Shown: positions 35,790 through 45,451, counted from the first letter of the stretch. The stretch is 61,512 bases of DNA from Pseudomonadota bacterium (GCA_018823175.1 JAHJIY010000073.1:1-61512), one strand, 5' to 3'. Notes: generated from the letters alone by a model not told the origin. Numbers and translations: made by a program.

Positions 35790-38584
35790 TGCTGAAACGA
35801 CACTCCAGCCGCAGAAAGCGACTCGACCAGACGGTGCTGAGCCAGCGCCTGGAAGGTGCTGTTGCCTATGATCGCATCGCAGGTTATTTCCGTTCCAGCC
35901 TGTTCGAGGTAGCTGGAGAGGCAATTGCCAAAGTTGCTGGCCCGGTGCGAATCATCTGTAACTCGGACATTGATCCCCAAGACCTTGTCACTGCTGCCGC
36001 TGCTCAAGCCGCAATCCGCCGAAGCTGGTGTGGTGGCCGGCCGGAGGAAGCGCCCCCCAGTGCTATTCCGCGTTATCGCGCTCTTTACGAAGCTCTCACT
36101 AATAAGAAGATGGAAGTGCGGGTATTGCCCGATTCCGCCTTCGGGCTTATTCATGGCAAAGCTGGAGTAGTGCGGCGTGCGGACGGTTCAGCCACCGCTT
36201 TCCTTGGCAGCGTCAACGAGAGTGCCTCGGCCTGGAAGGTAAACTACGAATTGTTGTGGGAAGACGATGATCCCGAAACCGTGGCCTGGGTGCAGGAAGA
36301 GTTCGATTCCCTCTGGAACGATCCGCGTGCGGTTGATCTCGCCTACTGCCCTTTCATTGCTCAGGACGTGCAACGAATTATTTCCCGTAAGGTCATTGGG
36401 CCGGAGGCCTTAAAGGATCTCACCGACCCTACGGATGTCGCCGCCGCTGCTGCAGTTGAATCACCCGTCTATCGTCGGGAGCAGGGGCTGTGGCCACACC
36501 AGAAGTATTTTGCCCGCTTGGCATTGGAAAGGCACCGGCTTGGTGGCGCGCGACTTGTTCTCGCCGATCAAGTCGGCCTGGGGAAAACCATTCAGCTTGC
36601 AATGGCCGCTATGCTTATGGCACTTGATGATCCGACTGGCGGCCCCATTCTCGTCCTTGCCCCCAAACCACTTCTTCAACAGTGGCAGGGTGAATTAATG
36701 GAGCTTCTCCAGCTGCCTTCGGCCCGCTGGGATGGTCGCGCCTGGGTGGATGAAAATGACCTGGAATATCCGTCAGAGGGGCCGAAATCACTCGGCAAAT
36801 GCCCGCGCCGGATCGGCCTGGTATCACAGGGGTTGGTAGTGCGCGGCATGCCGGAAGCCGTCAATCAATTACTGAGTCGCCGCTACACCTGTGTCATTGT
36901 CGATGAATCGCATCGCGCCCGCCGCCGCAAAGTGCCAAAGGTTGATGCCGGTGCCGAGGAAATTGATGAACGGGCCGTCCCGAATAAGTTGATGGCTTTT
37001 CTGCGGGAGATTGGTCCAAAAACCAAAAGCATGCTGCTGGCCACGGCCACCCCGGTGCAACTTCATCCTGTTGAAGCCTGGGATCTTCTGCATATACTCT
37101 CCTATGGAAACGAAGGCGTGCTCGGCGGTTGGACGCAGACCAGTCCGTGGTTTCGCCCCAGTCATTGCCTAGCCATTGCCACCGGGGAAGCGACTGTCCC
37201 CGCAGATGATGTACGAGATGGCTGGCAATACGTTCGCGATCCGATGCCGTCCAGGTTTGAAGATCAGGCCTTGAAACGCATCCGCGACCATCTTGGAGCA
37301 GAGGACACTCGCTGGCAGTTCAATCCCGAGAGTTTAGATAAACTTTCGCCAGCAATTCAGAGAGTGCAACTCAAGAACGGGTTGCTTCTCGACTATGGAG
37401 AACGCTTTAATCCCTTGCTGCGTTGCATTGTTCGCCGCACCAGAGCTTATCTTGAAGCGACGATCAATCCAGCCACTGGTAGTTATTTCTTGCCGAAGGT
37501 CACCGTGAAACTGTTCGGCGAGGAAGACGAAGGCGCCCTTGTCCTCGGTGGCTATCTGCTTGAAGCCTACCAAGAGGCCGAGGAATTTTCCAGGCTCCTT
37601 CAGCAGAGGGTAAAAGGTGCGGGATTTTTCAAAACTCTTCTGTTGCGTCGCTTGGGTAGTTCCATGGAGGCCGGCCGCAGCACCATTGGCAAACTTCTTG
37701 GTGAATATCCGGATTTACTGGATGACGAGGAAGAGGATGAAGTAGAAGAGGAATTGCTACCCCAGGTCGGGCGACCGCCACAGGGGGCTAGTGATTTCAA
37801 AAACTTCACCTCTGCTGAAATATCTTCCCTCCAGCGCTGCCTTGATCTTCTCCGGCAAGGCGGAAACAATGATCCCAAGCTCGAAGCACTGATTGGCTAT
37901 CTTCTCGGTACTTACCCTGGTGTTACTCATAGTTGGCTTGATCTGGGCTGCATCCTCTTTTCACAGTATTACGACACTGTGCGTTGGGTTGGCGATGAAC
38001 TTGCAAAGCGCTCTGAATTTGCCAATTTGGACATTGGCTTATATGCCGGTAGCAACCGTTCCGGTTTCTGGCGTGATGGCCAATTTCAACGATGCGATCG
38101 GAATGTTCTCAAGGATCGTGTCCGCGCTGGCGACCTCAAACTTTTACTCGGTACTGACGCCGCCTCGGAAGGATTGAACCTTCAGCGTCTTAGCACCCTC
38201 ATCAATATCGACCTTCCCTGGAATCCGACCCGCCTTGAGCAACGTAAAGGCCGGATTCAGCGAATTGGCCAAGCGCGCAACGAAATATGGATAGCCAATC
38301 TTCGCTACCGCGACTCTGTTGAAGATCGCGTCCACCGAGTGCTGGCAGACCGCCTTGAAGCAATTCATGGCCTATTCGGCCAAATCCCAGACACCCTTGA
38401 GGACGTGTGGGTTCAGGTTGCTCTTAATGACGAGCAAGCCGCCCGACAGCTCATTGACCGCACCACTGCCACCAGAAACCCGTTTGACGTGAAATACAGC
38501 AAAGTGGAAGACGCCAACTGGGAAAGCTGCGCCTCGGTCTTGAATAGCTTGAGCATGAAGGAACTTCTTTCACGCGGGTGGTGA
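35789..38584 (+). CDS. PLD-domain and SNF2-type helicase fusion
   Basis: A 931-residue protein. Residues about 1-200 form a phospholipase D-like domain: LIHGKAGVVRRADGS (HxK...D) and FLGSVNESASAW (GSxN). Then a SNF2/COG0553-type helicase follows: Walker A LADQVGLGKTIQLAM, DESH box CVIVDESHRAR, LLATATPVQL, and C-terminal motif QRKGRIQRIGQ. A similar PLD-helicase is a regular member of DUF499/DUF1156 cassettes. It probably scans or remodels invading DNA, with the PLD domain as the nuclease or binding part. It starts 1 bp inside the methylase stop. Confidence 0.85.
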   Translation: MLKRHSSRRKRLDQTVLSQRLEGAVAYDRIAGYFRSSLFEVAGEAIAKVAGPVRIICNSDIDPQDLVTAAAAQAAIRRSWCGGRPEEAPPSAIPRYRALYEALTNKKMEVRVLPDSAFGLIHGKAGVVRRADGSATAFLGSVNESASAWKVNYELLWEDDDPETVAWVQEEFDSLWNDPRAVDLAYCPFIAQDVQRIISRKVIGPEALKDLTDPTDVAAAAAVESPVYRREQGLWPHQKYFARLALERHRLGGARLVLADQVGLGKTIQLAMAAMLMALDDPTGGPILVLAPKPLLQQWQGELMELLQLPSARWDGRAWVDENDLEYPSEGPKSLGKCPRRIGLVSQGLVVRGMPEAVNQLLSRRYTCVIVDESHRARRRKVPKVDAGAEEIDERAVPNKLMAFLREIGPKTKSMLLATATPVQLHPVEAWDLLHILSYGNEGVLGGWTQTSPWFRPSHCLAIATGEATVPADDVRDGWQYVRDPMPSRFEDQALKRIRDHLGAEDTRWQFNPESLDKLSPAIQRVQLKNGLLLDYGERFNPLLRCIVRRTRAYLEATINPATGSYFLPKVTVKLFGEEDEGALVLGGYLLEAYQEAEEFSRLLQQRVKGAGFFKTLLLRRLGSSMEAGRSTIGKLLGEYPDLLDDEEEDEVEEELLPQVGRPPQGASDFKNFTSAEISSLQRCLDLLRQGGNNDPKLEALIGYLLGTYPGVTHSWLDLGCILFSQYYDTVRWVGDELAKRSEFANLDIGLYAGSNRSGFWRDGQFQRCDRNVLKDRVRAGDLKLLLGTDAASEGLNLQRLSTLINIDLPWNPTRLEQRKGRIQRIGQARNEIWIANLRYRDSVEDRVHRVLADRLEAIHGLFGQIPDTLEDVWVQVALNDEQAARQLIDRTTATRNPFDVKYSKVEDANWESCASVLNSLSMKELLSRGW

Positions 38585-38698
38585 GTGGGACTTGTAAGGA
38601 CATAGGCATTCCTCAATAGCTGCCAATGGCCAAGTCGAAGATTCGGTTCAAACCGATTTCATTCCTGACAATAATTCCTTGATGTGAGATAGGATAAT

Positions 38699-39643
38699 AT
38701 GCATACTTGCCCTCCGCCCAAAAAAGCGCTGAAAGACTGGCTTACAGAATACCCAACGGCAAAGGGCAACTATGGCCATCTCTTGCTTGAGCAGAAAGGG
38801 AAACTAAGTAAATCTCTGGTCGATGCCTTGCGACCATATTTTGAGTCAGCTCATCTTGATGCACGTGAATATTTTCATGAAGCTATTGGAATAGATCTTC
38901 ATCCTGACGCGGGTGTTGTTGGTTCTCATGCTCAATACCCAGGATGTCTTCCTTCCACAACACGACGTGGACTCTTCGGTGAAGTGATGGCTGGTCTCGT
39001 CAGTGAGAGTTACAACTTTGTTGGTGGACACAGCTGGTCTATCCCCGTCTTTTTGTTTCGTTATCATGCTGATGTTGAAAAATACCTCTTTGATCTCGCA
39101 CGTGATCCCTCAAGAAAACGCACTGTATTCGGCCGCTTTGGGTCGGATTTTCTTGGTGTATCATTTGGCAAAGATGGGTCAGTGGTTCGATTCATCGCAG
39201 GAGAGGCAAAGTGGCGAAAGAAACTCCAACCTTCGGTTGTAAAAGAGCTGTTATTTGGTGAATGGACCAAAGATGATGACGGAAACCGCGTCAGAAGCGG
39301 AAAGGGTATCTGGTATGAAGTAAACAGAGACACACCAGTTCCCCATGGCTTACGCCAACTTCAGCGACTGCTCGAATCCGGTGATCCTGTCAAATATTCG
39401 GCCGCTATACTTTCACTGGACAAAGCGCTGCTTCGACGGGGAGGAGTAAAGCTCCCACGTACTGACCTTGTCCTAATCGCCGGGAATGATGTCCCGACCA
39501 GAGGATCAGCCAAATCACTTATACCCTGGGAAAAAGCCCCATCAGAATACACCGCTGGCAACAATTTTCAGGTCGTGGAAGTAATTCTCAAAGACGGGGA
39601 AAAACTAATCGACGCTGTCTACGATAGCCTTTGGCGGGAATAG
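38699..39643 (+). CDS. PD-(D/E)XK nuclease-like protein, HamA-like position
   Basis: A 314-residue protein with candidate nuclease residues E95 (GLFGEVMAGL), D150 (FGRFGSDFLGV) and E169-x-K171 (FIAGEAKWRKK): the alpha-E, beta-D, beta-ExK order of PD-(D/E)XK enzymes. This is the same arrangement as DUF1837/HamA proteins. It sits 8 bp before a large Ski2-like helicase, as HamA sits before HamB in Hachiman. It follows the PLD-helicase after 114 bp. Either a Hachiman-type pair next to the methylase cassette, or an integral fifth subunit of it. Sequence similarity to HamA was judged by eye only. Confidence 0.65.
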   Translation: MHTCPPPKKALKDWLTEYPTAKGNYGHLLLEQKGKLSKSLVDALRPYFESAHLDAREYFHEAIGIDLHPDAGVVGSHAQYPGCLPSTTRRGLFGEVMAGLVSESYNFVGGHSWSIPVFLFRYHADVEKYLFDLARDPSRKRTVFGRFGSDFLGVSFGKDGSVVRFIAGEAKWRKKLQPSVVKELLFGEWTKDDDGNRVRSGKGIWYEVNRDTPVPHGLRQLQRLLESGDPVKYSAAILSLDKALLRRGGVKLPRTDLVLIAGNDVPTRGSAKSLIPWEKAPSEYTAGNNFQVVEVILKDGEKLIDAVYDSLWRE

Positions 39644-39651
39644 GGGGAGCT

Positions 39652-42600
39652 ATGCCTAAGCATGACAGTGAGCGGCTCGGAGTTGCAGATTCTGTCCGTG
39701 CTTCCCTTGCAATTGAAGACACCTTAGATTCGGTACAAGCTCGTTCTTTCGTGCGTTGCCTGCAAACCGCTTGGAAAGTACCAATCATTAAATGGCGAGA
39801 TCGTGAATCTATTGGACAACTAGATGATGCTCGCCGGCTTATTCATTCTGCGAGAATTTATCGGCAGATCGAAGGAGCATCTTCTCAAAATGCGGCTTTA
39901 TGTTATCGGCGTGCGGCAGAACTTCTTGAATGGTTGTCTCGTGCCACCGACCCACTTACTTTGGGAACACCAATAGAGTTATTTGCTGCTGCGGCCTATC
40001 AACTCGGAGGCTTGCCTGCAATGGCATCAGGTCTCTTGGGGCAGGTGGAATTAGCAAACAAGGGATCGCGATTATATGCCAGATTCTTGAAGGCAGATTT
40101 CGACGGGGTTTTGCTTGTGGCGGGAGCCTTTTGGCGACGACATCCTGAGTTGACTACTCCTGAAGGATCTACTCCCTTGTTGATAGAAGCCGACCTCGAT
40201 TCAATCTCTTGGTACATTACAGTCGAACTAGTCCGCAGCCTGGGATTAATAGCTGATTCATTGCGGCGTGGCGACGATGTCCGACTTAATATGGCTCTGG
40301 CAAAAATCAAAGCCCTCGATAGGCTAGCGATTAGAGCATCAAGTGATGACGCGTCCATGCTCATCTCCATGCTTTATGACGTTGCTATGGGGTATAGCGA
40401 GTCTAGTATCTATCGCCCAGTTCTTCAACTTGCTGAACTCAGCCCAGAGCATATTCCACGACTAAAATCCTTTGCGCGTGGGCAGTTTAGCCGTGGACGC
40501 GGCATTCTTTGGTCATCGCAACGACAAGGGCTGGACAAACTTCTCCATCAGTCTTCGTTTGCCCTCTGCACGCCAACTGGCTCTGGGAAAACGCTCGTTG
40601 CCAACCTCGCCTTGGTTAAAGAACTATTGCTCCGGACATCCGAAGGACAGGCCCCTTTGGCCCTTTATCTGGTACCTTCACGAGCATTGGCAGGAGAGGT
40701 TGAAGCAAAACTTACAAGTGAACTTGGTCAGGATCTCGTCATAACAGGTCTTTATGGCGGAGCGGACTGGGGCCTCACCGACTATTGGTTGACTTCTACT
40801 AGGCCCACTGTCCTCATTGCGACCGTCGAAAAAGGAGATGCGCTTATGCGTTATCTCGGCCCAGTTCTGCTCACGCGTCTGCGCCTACTCATCGTTGACG
40901 AAGCCCACCAGGTGGTAGCCGATGATAATGATAGAGCAAGGATCGCTTTTGCTGAACATAACAGTAGGTCACTCAGGCTGGAGAGTTTTGTTTCAAGATT
41001 GTTGGCGCAGGCGCCAGATATTGTGAGGATTGCGCTGACAGCCGTTGCCGGCGGGGCTGCAACGCCGGTTGCTCGATGGATAGAGGGGCGAAACGAAGCG
41101 AACGCTATTGGGTTACAGTATCGTAGCACACGGCAGATTATTGGAATGTTTGAAACCAGACCAAATTCTTCCGGACGAATGCTCCTCGATTTGATGCAAG
41201 GAAAGCCTCTATATGTTCGAGAACGTGATGAGCCTGTTTACATTAGTCTTCAAACCCCTGCTATGCCGGAACTTCCACCTGTTATGCGAACCAGCATTTA
41301 TCGTTTCAACGAGTTATCTGTTTTATGGACTGCCCTTAATCTCGTCGATGACGATCTTCGTATTCTCATATCGATTGCCCAAGAACCTGAGAAAACCATG
41401 GGGTGGTACAAGAATGCGTTTGAGTTGGAAGGTTGGCAGGATGTTGCTCGCTTCGATTTGCCAGAAAATCCAGACAGTCTCTCACGGTTTCAGAAAACTC
41501 ACGATGCATGCGTGGATTATTGTGGAGCTGATTCCTATGAGGTGGCTCTACTTAATAGAGGTATTGCCACCAACCACGGGCAGATGCCTCAAAGACTTCG
41601 TCGTTTGATGACTGATCTTATCGAACGACGCATTTGCCCTATAACCCTCGCTACAGCGACACTGACAGAGGGAGTTAATCTACCTTTTGACCTGATATTT
41701 GTAACGTCACTTACACGCAGCATATTCGACAGAACCAAGAACCGTCGTGAATTAATTCCCCTAAGCATAGCAGAGTTTAACAATCTCGCAGGAAGAGCTG
41801 GTCGTCCAGGAGCAACAAAAAGTATTGAAGGGATGACATTAGTGGCTGTGCCTCAACGCCCCTCAAGCACAGCAAATGCACAGAAAAAGATGCAACGACG
41901 GCAAATAGCTGTTCTAAAGGAGGACTACAAAAACCTGATTCGCGCATTATCAGTAACAAATCGACAGACTGAGGAGATAAACAGCCCCCTCGCGCTGCTT
42001 TTAAACAGTATTTCTGACCGCGCTAAAGAAGTTTTAGGCATCGAAAGAGACCAGTTCCTTAACTGGCTGGAAGGCGCAATTCCCATTGAAATCAGCGACA
42101 ATGCCGGGATGGCTGCGAGTTCCTCTCAAGCCCGGCTCGCCGACAGTGTAGATGAACTGGATAGCGTTCTGTTAGGTGCCCTGGAGGAGTTCAGCCGGGT
42201 TGAGAACCAAGACCTGGAAGGAGCTGAAGCGGAGGCATTCTTAACCGATCTTTGGCAAAAAACATTTACAAATGTTGCAGCATTACAAGAATCATGGTTG
42301 GAGCAGGCTTTTATCCGGCGAGGACGTGCTGTTATTGAAGCAATTTATCCTGACAAGGAAGAAAGAAAACGACTCTATCAGTATGGTTTTACACCTTATG
42401 TCGGTCGCCGGTTTGAGAGTGTTGCCCCCGTTATCCTTACCGCTATTGAGGAGGCGACAACCTATGGACTTGCCTCTTCAGAAGAGCGTCTTGCTGTTTT
42501 CGAGTCACTAGGTGAATTTCTTGATCAAGACCGGGGCTATGGATTTCGTGTCCGCGACACTCAGACGGATCAGACAATTCTGCGGAACTGGCAAGAAGTG

Positions 42601-43275
42601 CTTGCTTGGTGGATGCAGGTGGAGGACGCGGATCGTCCAGAACCAAGCGCGCTCAGGTCCTGGCAACGGTTCGTTTCAGAAAATCTGGAATTTCGTCTGG
42701 GCGTTGCTATCGGAGCGGTTGTCTCCCAGGCTTGGCATGATGGTACTGATGACTTGACAAGAGTTCCGTCTCTAGATACTTGGCGAGAAACGACAGGGTT
42801 ACCTTGGTTCGGGTTTTGGGCAAGAGAACTTCTACGTTGGGGTACTCTAGACCCATTTGTCGCCTACGCACTGGCAAATAATCTCGCCCATACAAGGAGT
42901 GAAGCGACTAATCGCCGTTCAGAGTTCGTCGAATGGCTTCAGAAAGAGTACGATGTCATTGAGGATGATGACTGGATTGACCCTCGATTATTTCAAGAAT
43001 GGCAAAACAGCCTTCCCAAAAGAGTTGTTAAAAGACTTGGTAGTGATCCAATTTCGGCCACTCTCACAGGTTCAACCGGTCAACGGGGCAGATATAACGT
43101 TATCCCATTGATAGATGGAGATGGTACAACAATAAACTGGATTGATACATCCGGTTACACGGTTGCACAATCTTCCGACGCTCGAAAACTGGGCAGAATG
43201 CGTTGTCGGGATGATTTCGAGTTAAGCATAATTAATGGGGCAGCAGTCGTGAGGCGGCATTTTGTTCGGCATTAA
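39652..43275 (+). CDS. Ski2-like (COG1204-type) DEAH helicase, HamB-like position
   Basis: The start is ATG 39652 with AGGGGGAG just upstream. The product has 1207 residues. Walker A is CTPTGSGKTLVANLAL near residue 306, the DEAH box is LLIVDEAHQVV near 413, then TATLTEGVNLPFDLIFVTS (motif V) and FNNLAGRAGRPG (motif VI) as in Ski2-type helicases. The N-terminal 300 residues are helical with TPR-like character; the last 400 residues are a family-specific extension. It works on nucleic acids together with the nuclease encoded just upstream. It is the last gene of the plus-strand defence run. Confidence 0.8.
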   Translation: MPKHDSERLGVADSVRASLAIEDTLDSVQARSFVRCLQTAWKVPIIKWRDRESIGQLDDARRLIHSARIYRQIEGASSQNAALCYRRAAELLEWLSRATDPLTLGTPIELFAAAAYQLGGLPAMASGLLGQVELANKGSRLYARFLKADFDGVLLVAGAFWRRHPELTTPEGSTPLLIEADLDSISWYITVELVRSLGLIADSLRRGDDVRLNMALAKIKALDRLAIRASSDDASMLISMLYDVAMGYSESSIYRPVLQLAELSPEHIPRLKSFARGQFSRGRGILWSSQRQGLDKLLHQSSFALCTPTGSGKTLVANLALVKELLLRTSEGQAPLALYLVPSRALAGEVEAKLTSELGQDLVITGLYGGADWGLTDYWLTSTRPTVLIATVEKGDALMRYLGPVLLTRLRLLIVDEAHQVVADDNDRARIAFAEHNSRSLRLESFVSRLLAQAPDIVRIALTAVAGGAATPVARWIEGRNEANAIGLQYRSTRQIIGMFETRPNSSGRMLLDLMQGKPLYVRERDEPVYISLQTPAMPELPPVMRTSIYRFNELSVLWTALNLVDDDLRILISIAQEPEKTMGWYKNAFELEGWQDVARFDLPENPDSLSRFQKTHDACVDYCGADSYEVALLNRGIATNHGQMPQRLRRLMTDLIERRICPITLATATLTEGVNLPFDLIFVTSLTRSIFDRTKNRRELIPLSIAEFNNLAGRAGRPGATKSIEGMTLVAVPQRPSSTANAQKKMQRRQIAVLKEDYKNLIRALSVTNRQTEEINSPLALLLNSISDRAKEVLGIERDQFLNWLEGAIPIEISDNAGMAASSSQARLADSVDELDSVLLGALEEFSRVENQDLEGAEAEAFLTDLWQKTFTNVAALQESWLEQAFIRRGRAVIEAIYPDKEERKRLYQYGFTPYVGRRFESVAPVILTAIEEATTYGLASSEERLAVFESLGEFLDQDRGYGFRVRDTQTDQTILRNWQEVLAWWMQVEDADRPEPSALRSWQRFVSENLEFRLGVAIGAVVSQAWHDGTDDLTRVPSLDTWRETTGLPWFGFWARELLRWGTLDPFVAYALANNLAHTRSEATNRRSEFVEWLQKEYDVIEDDDWIDPRLFQEWQNSLPKRVVKRLGSDPISATLTGSTGQRGRYNVIPLIDGDGTTINWIDTSGYTVAQSSDARKLGRMRCRDDFELSIINGAAVVRRHFVRH

Positions 43276-43415
43276 AATGCCATAAACTCATAATTCCACC
43301 AAAACAGCAATCCACCCCCGTTGGTTTTCATTTTTAAAGCTCACCCTGGAAAGGAGATTGTGACGATTCCAAAATAAGTTCATACCGAAACCACATCGCT
43401 AACTCAATGAAAGCC

Positions 43416-44639
43416 TCATGCCGATTTAATATTTAAAATCTTGGCCCCAGCCTTTAGCGCATCCAAATAATCTGCCCAGGCCTGCATCATCTTCTTCCGC
43501 TCCGGCATGAACTCGGCATAGTTATAAGCTGCACGAATTTTGTTTCGATCAGCATGGGCAAGCTGCCGTTCAATAAGATCTGTATTCCATCCCATCTCAT
43601 GCAGCAAGGTGCTGGCCATACTCCGGAAGCCGTGGCCGCTCATTTCATCCTTTTCATACCCCATCCGACGCAGGGCAGACAGAACAGCATTATCACTCAT
43701 CGGCCTTTTATCAGAGCGAGGACTTGGAAAAACATATTTCCCGTCACCGGTTAGAGGCTGGATTTCCCGCAAGACCGCTATTGCCTGCTTTGACAGAGGA
43801 ACGATATGCTTCGTTCTTGCTTTCATTTTCTCTGCCGGAATATGCCACTCAGCCGCTTCAAAATTGATTTCAGGCCATTCGGCATGCCGGAGCTCGCCAG
43901 GCCGCACAAATACAAGAGGAGCGAGCTTGAGCGCACACCTGGACACGATACTTCCTTTATAATCATCTATTGAGCGTAAGAGTCCGGCAATTTCCTTGGG
44001 ATCGGTGATGGTGGCCATGTGTTTTTCCGAGGAGGGGGGTATTGCACCGCGCAGATCGGCGGAAGGGTCACGTTCGGCCCTGCCGGTGGCTACAGCATAG
44101 CGGAAGACCTGGCCGCAATTCTGATGGGTTCTGTGGGTCGTCTCCAAAATGCCCTTGGCCTCTATCCTTCTCAATACCCCAAGCAGATCAACTGGTGTGA
44201 TGGACTTGATCGCTCTGGCTCCCAACCATGGGAAGACATAAATCTCAAGACGCCGAATGATTTTGTTTGCATGGCTCTTGGCCCAGGACGGTGAAAACTT
44301 GTTGTACCATTCGCGGGCAATAACCTCGAATGTCTCCGTCTCCTCTGTATTCGCAGCTTTCTGGGCTTTCTTGGTATCGCCCGGATCAATACCATGGGCA
44401 ATCAGCTTGCTGACCTCTTCCCGTTTTTCTCTGGCATCGGCCAAAGAAATTTGGGGGTATGCACCGAAAGAAAGTAGCTTCTCGATACCCCCAAAACGGT
44501 ATTTCATTCGCCAGAGTTTGCTGCCAGCCGGAGTAATCAGCAAAAAAAGACCGCCTCCATCAAAGAGTTTTTGCTGTTTTTCGGCTGGTTTGGCCGATTT
44601 AATCTTGATGTCAGTGAGAGGCTTAACATTTCTTGGCAT
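43416..44639 (-). CDS. P4-type tyrosine integrase
   Basis: A 407-residue integrase of the P4/DUF4102 type. N-terminal DUF4102 domain (LTDIKIKSAKPAEKQQKLFD, GLFLLITPAGSKLW, KLLSFGAYPQISLADAR). Catalytic set: R246 (FVRPGELR), H336 and R339 (SGHGFRSMAS), H362 (LAHAD), Y372 (RAAYNYAEF). It is complete and of normal length. It reads away from tRNA-Met, whose 3' end lies 181 bp upstream of its start, the standard layout for islands that insert in tRNA 3' ends; the island therefore lies to the left. An ACCCC pair sits between the gene and the tRNA. Confidence 0.95.
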   Translation of the reverse strand: MPRNVKPLTDIKIKSAKPAEKQQKLFDGGGLFLLITPAGSKLWRMKYRFGGIEKLLSFGAYPQISLADAREKREEVSKLIAHGIDPGDTKKAQKAANTEETETFEVIAREWYNKFSPSWAKSHANKIIRRLEIYVFPWLGARAIKSITPVDLLGVLRRIEAKGILETTHRTHQNCGQVFRYAVATGRAERDPSADLRGAIPPSSEKHMATITDPKEIAGLLRSIDDYKGSIVSRCALKLAPLVFVRPGELRHAEWPEINFEAAEWHIPAEKMKARTKHIVPLSKQAIAVLREIQPLTGDGKYVFPSPRSDKRPMSDNAVLSALRRMGYEKDEMSGHGFRSMASTLLHEMGWNTDLIERQLAHADRNKIRAAYNYAEFMPERKKMMQAWADYLDALKAGAKILNIKSA

Positions 44640-44689
44640 GGCACCATCCTCCTTTTTTTAGGGGTATCGTGATTGCGAAAGAGTTGAAT

Positions 44690-44709
44690 ACCCCCAATCG
44701 TACCCCCAA
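44690..44709 (+). repeat. 12-bp-phased ACCCC pair, copy 3
   Basis: ACCCCCAATCGTACCCCCAA lies between the integrase start and tRNA-Met. It has the same phasing as copies at 9317 and 15498. A single reverse copy (AGGGGTAT) lies just to its left, near 44660. Position and repeat pattern fit an integrase arm site. Confidence 0.6.
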
Positions 44710-44763
44710 AACCTTAGGATTTCAGTGTACCAAGATAAGTTTTGCTGGACAACAGAAAAAGGA

Positions 44764-44787
44764 AAAGCCCTGTATTAACAGGGCTTT
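44764..44787 (-). terminator. Terminator of the tRNA-Met transcript
   Basis: AAAGCCCTG (44764-44772) pairs with CAGGGCTTT (44779-44787). On the minus strand the stem is followed by a T-rich tail (TTCCTTTTTC). It lies 33 bp beyond the tRNA 3' end. Confidence 0.75.
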
Positions 44788-44820
44788 CGAGACAGTATCG
44801 GACGACACTGGATTATGTTT

Positions 44821-44897
44821 TGGTGGCGATGCAGGGACTTGAACCCCGGACACTACGGATATGAGCCGTATGCTCTAACCAGCTGAGCTACATCGCC
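44821..44897 (-). tRNA. tRNA-Met (CAT anticodon), elongator-like
   Basis: A 77-base cloverleaf on the minus strand: acceptor GGCGATG pairs with CATCGCC, D-arm AGCTCAGCTGGTTAGAGC, anticodon arm ACGGCTCATATCCGT with anticodon CAT, T-arm GTTCAAGTCC, and encoded CCA. The first base pair G1-C72 and the D-loop fit an elongator Met tRNA; an Ile2 (modified CAT) identity is not excluded. A P4-type integrase next to its 3' end marks it as an island insertion site. Confidence 0.93.
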
Positions 44898-45451
44898 GAA
44901 TTGGAAAGGGCTTTTATGGTAAATTTTGACGACATTGTCAATAAAAAAAGGGACCTCGTTCAATCAGCCGCCCGGGAATTCTCTCCCGGCCGACAAGATC
45001 TCTTCATACGATCAAACCGGCTGCAAGAAAACGGTGTTCCTCAATCGGATCGCGTTCTGTGACAAATGGGCATATCGGCGGGAAGAGCACCCATTTATCA
45101 AGCCAGCCCCGAGATCTTGGACGGAGAAGTTTATTCCTTGACGAAAGCCTCTTAATGGATGCCCCCTTTTTCAGACATGAGCCAAAAGCGGACCTGCCCT
45201 CCTATTGACCCCCCTTTTGTTGGCAAGGCATATTCAGTCTGAGCAGGGTTAAAATATTCAAGAGCTTTTTTTGACTTCCGAATGCTTCCAAATACCCATT
45301 TGTCAAGCCCTCGCTCTCGCTCTATGTGTCGACCTGGCCCCGCCCCCCCGACCCCAGCGCCGTCCAGATCATGCGGGTCATTTATTGCTTGCAATCCATC
45401 TTAATATGGCATAGAAGCAAATGTAGGCCAAACCATATTAGCGAGAGACTT
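44898..45451. other. Repeat-containing intergenic region
   Basis: No gene. It carries the tRNA promoter region, one copy of the TGACAAATGGG element (45060-45104), a partial copy of its right half (45296-45310), and a diverged member of the CAAAAGCGGAC family near 45179. Confidence 0.5.
45060..45104. repeat. Dispersed palindromic element, copy 1 (TGACAAATGGG family)
   Basis: TGACAAATGGGCATATCGGC (45060-45079), then GGGAAGA, closing with ATTTATCAAGCC (45093-45104). The same element, with a one-base length difference, is at 61157-61200. The ends are imperfect inverted repeats, so it can fold as a hairpin. Confidence 0.6.

Noticed and set aside
44454..44505. TTTGGGGGTAT ... GATACCCCCAAAA inside the P4-type integrase gene
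   Set aside because: Looks like inverted ACCCC motifs but lies in conserved coding sequence (FGGIEKLLSFGAYPQIS) without the 12-bp pairing.
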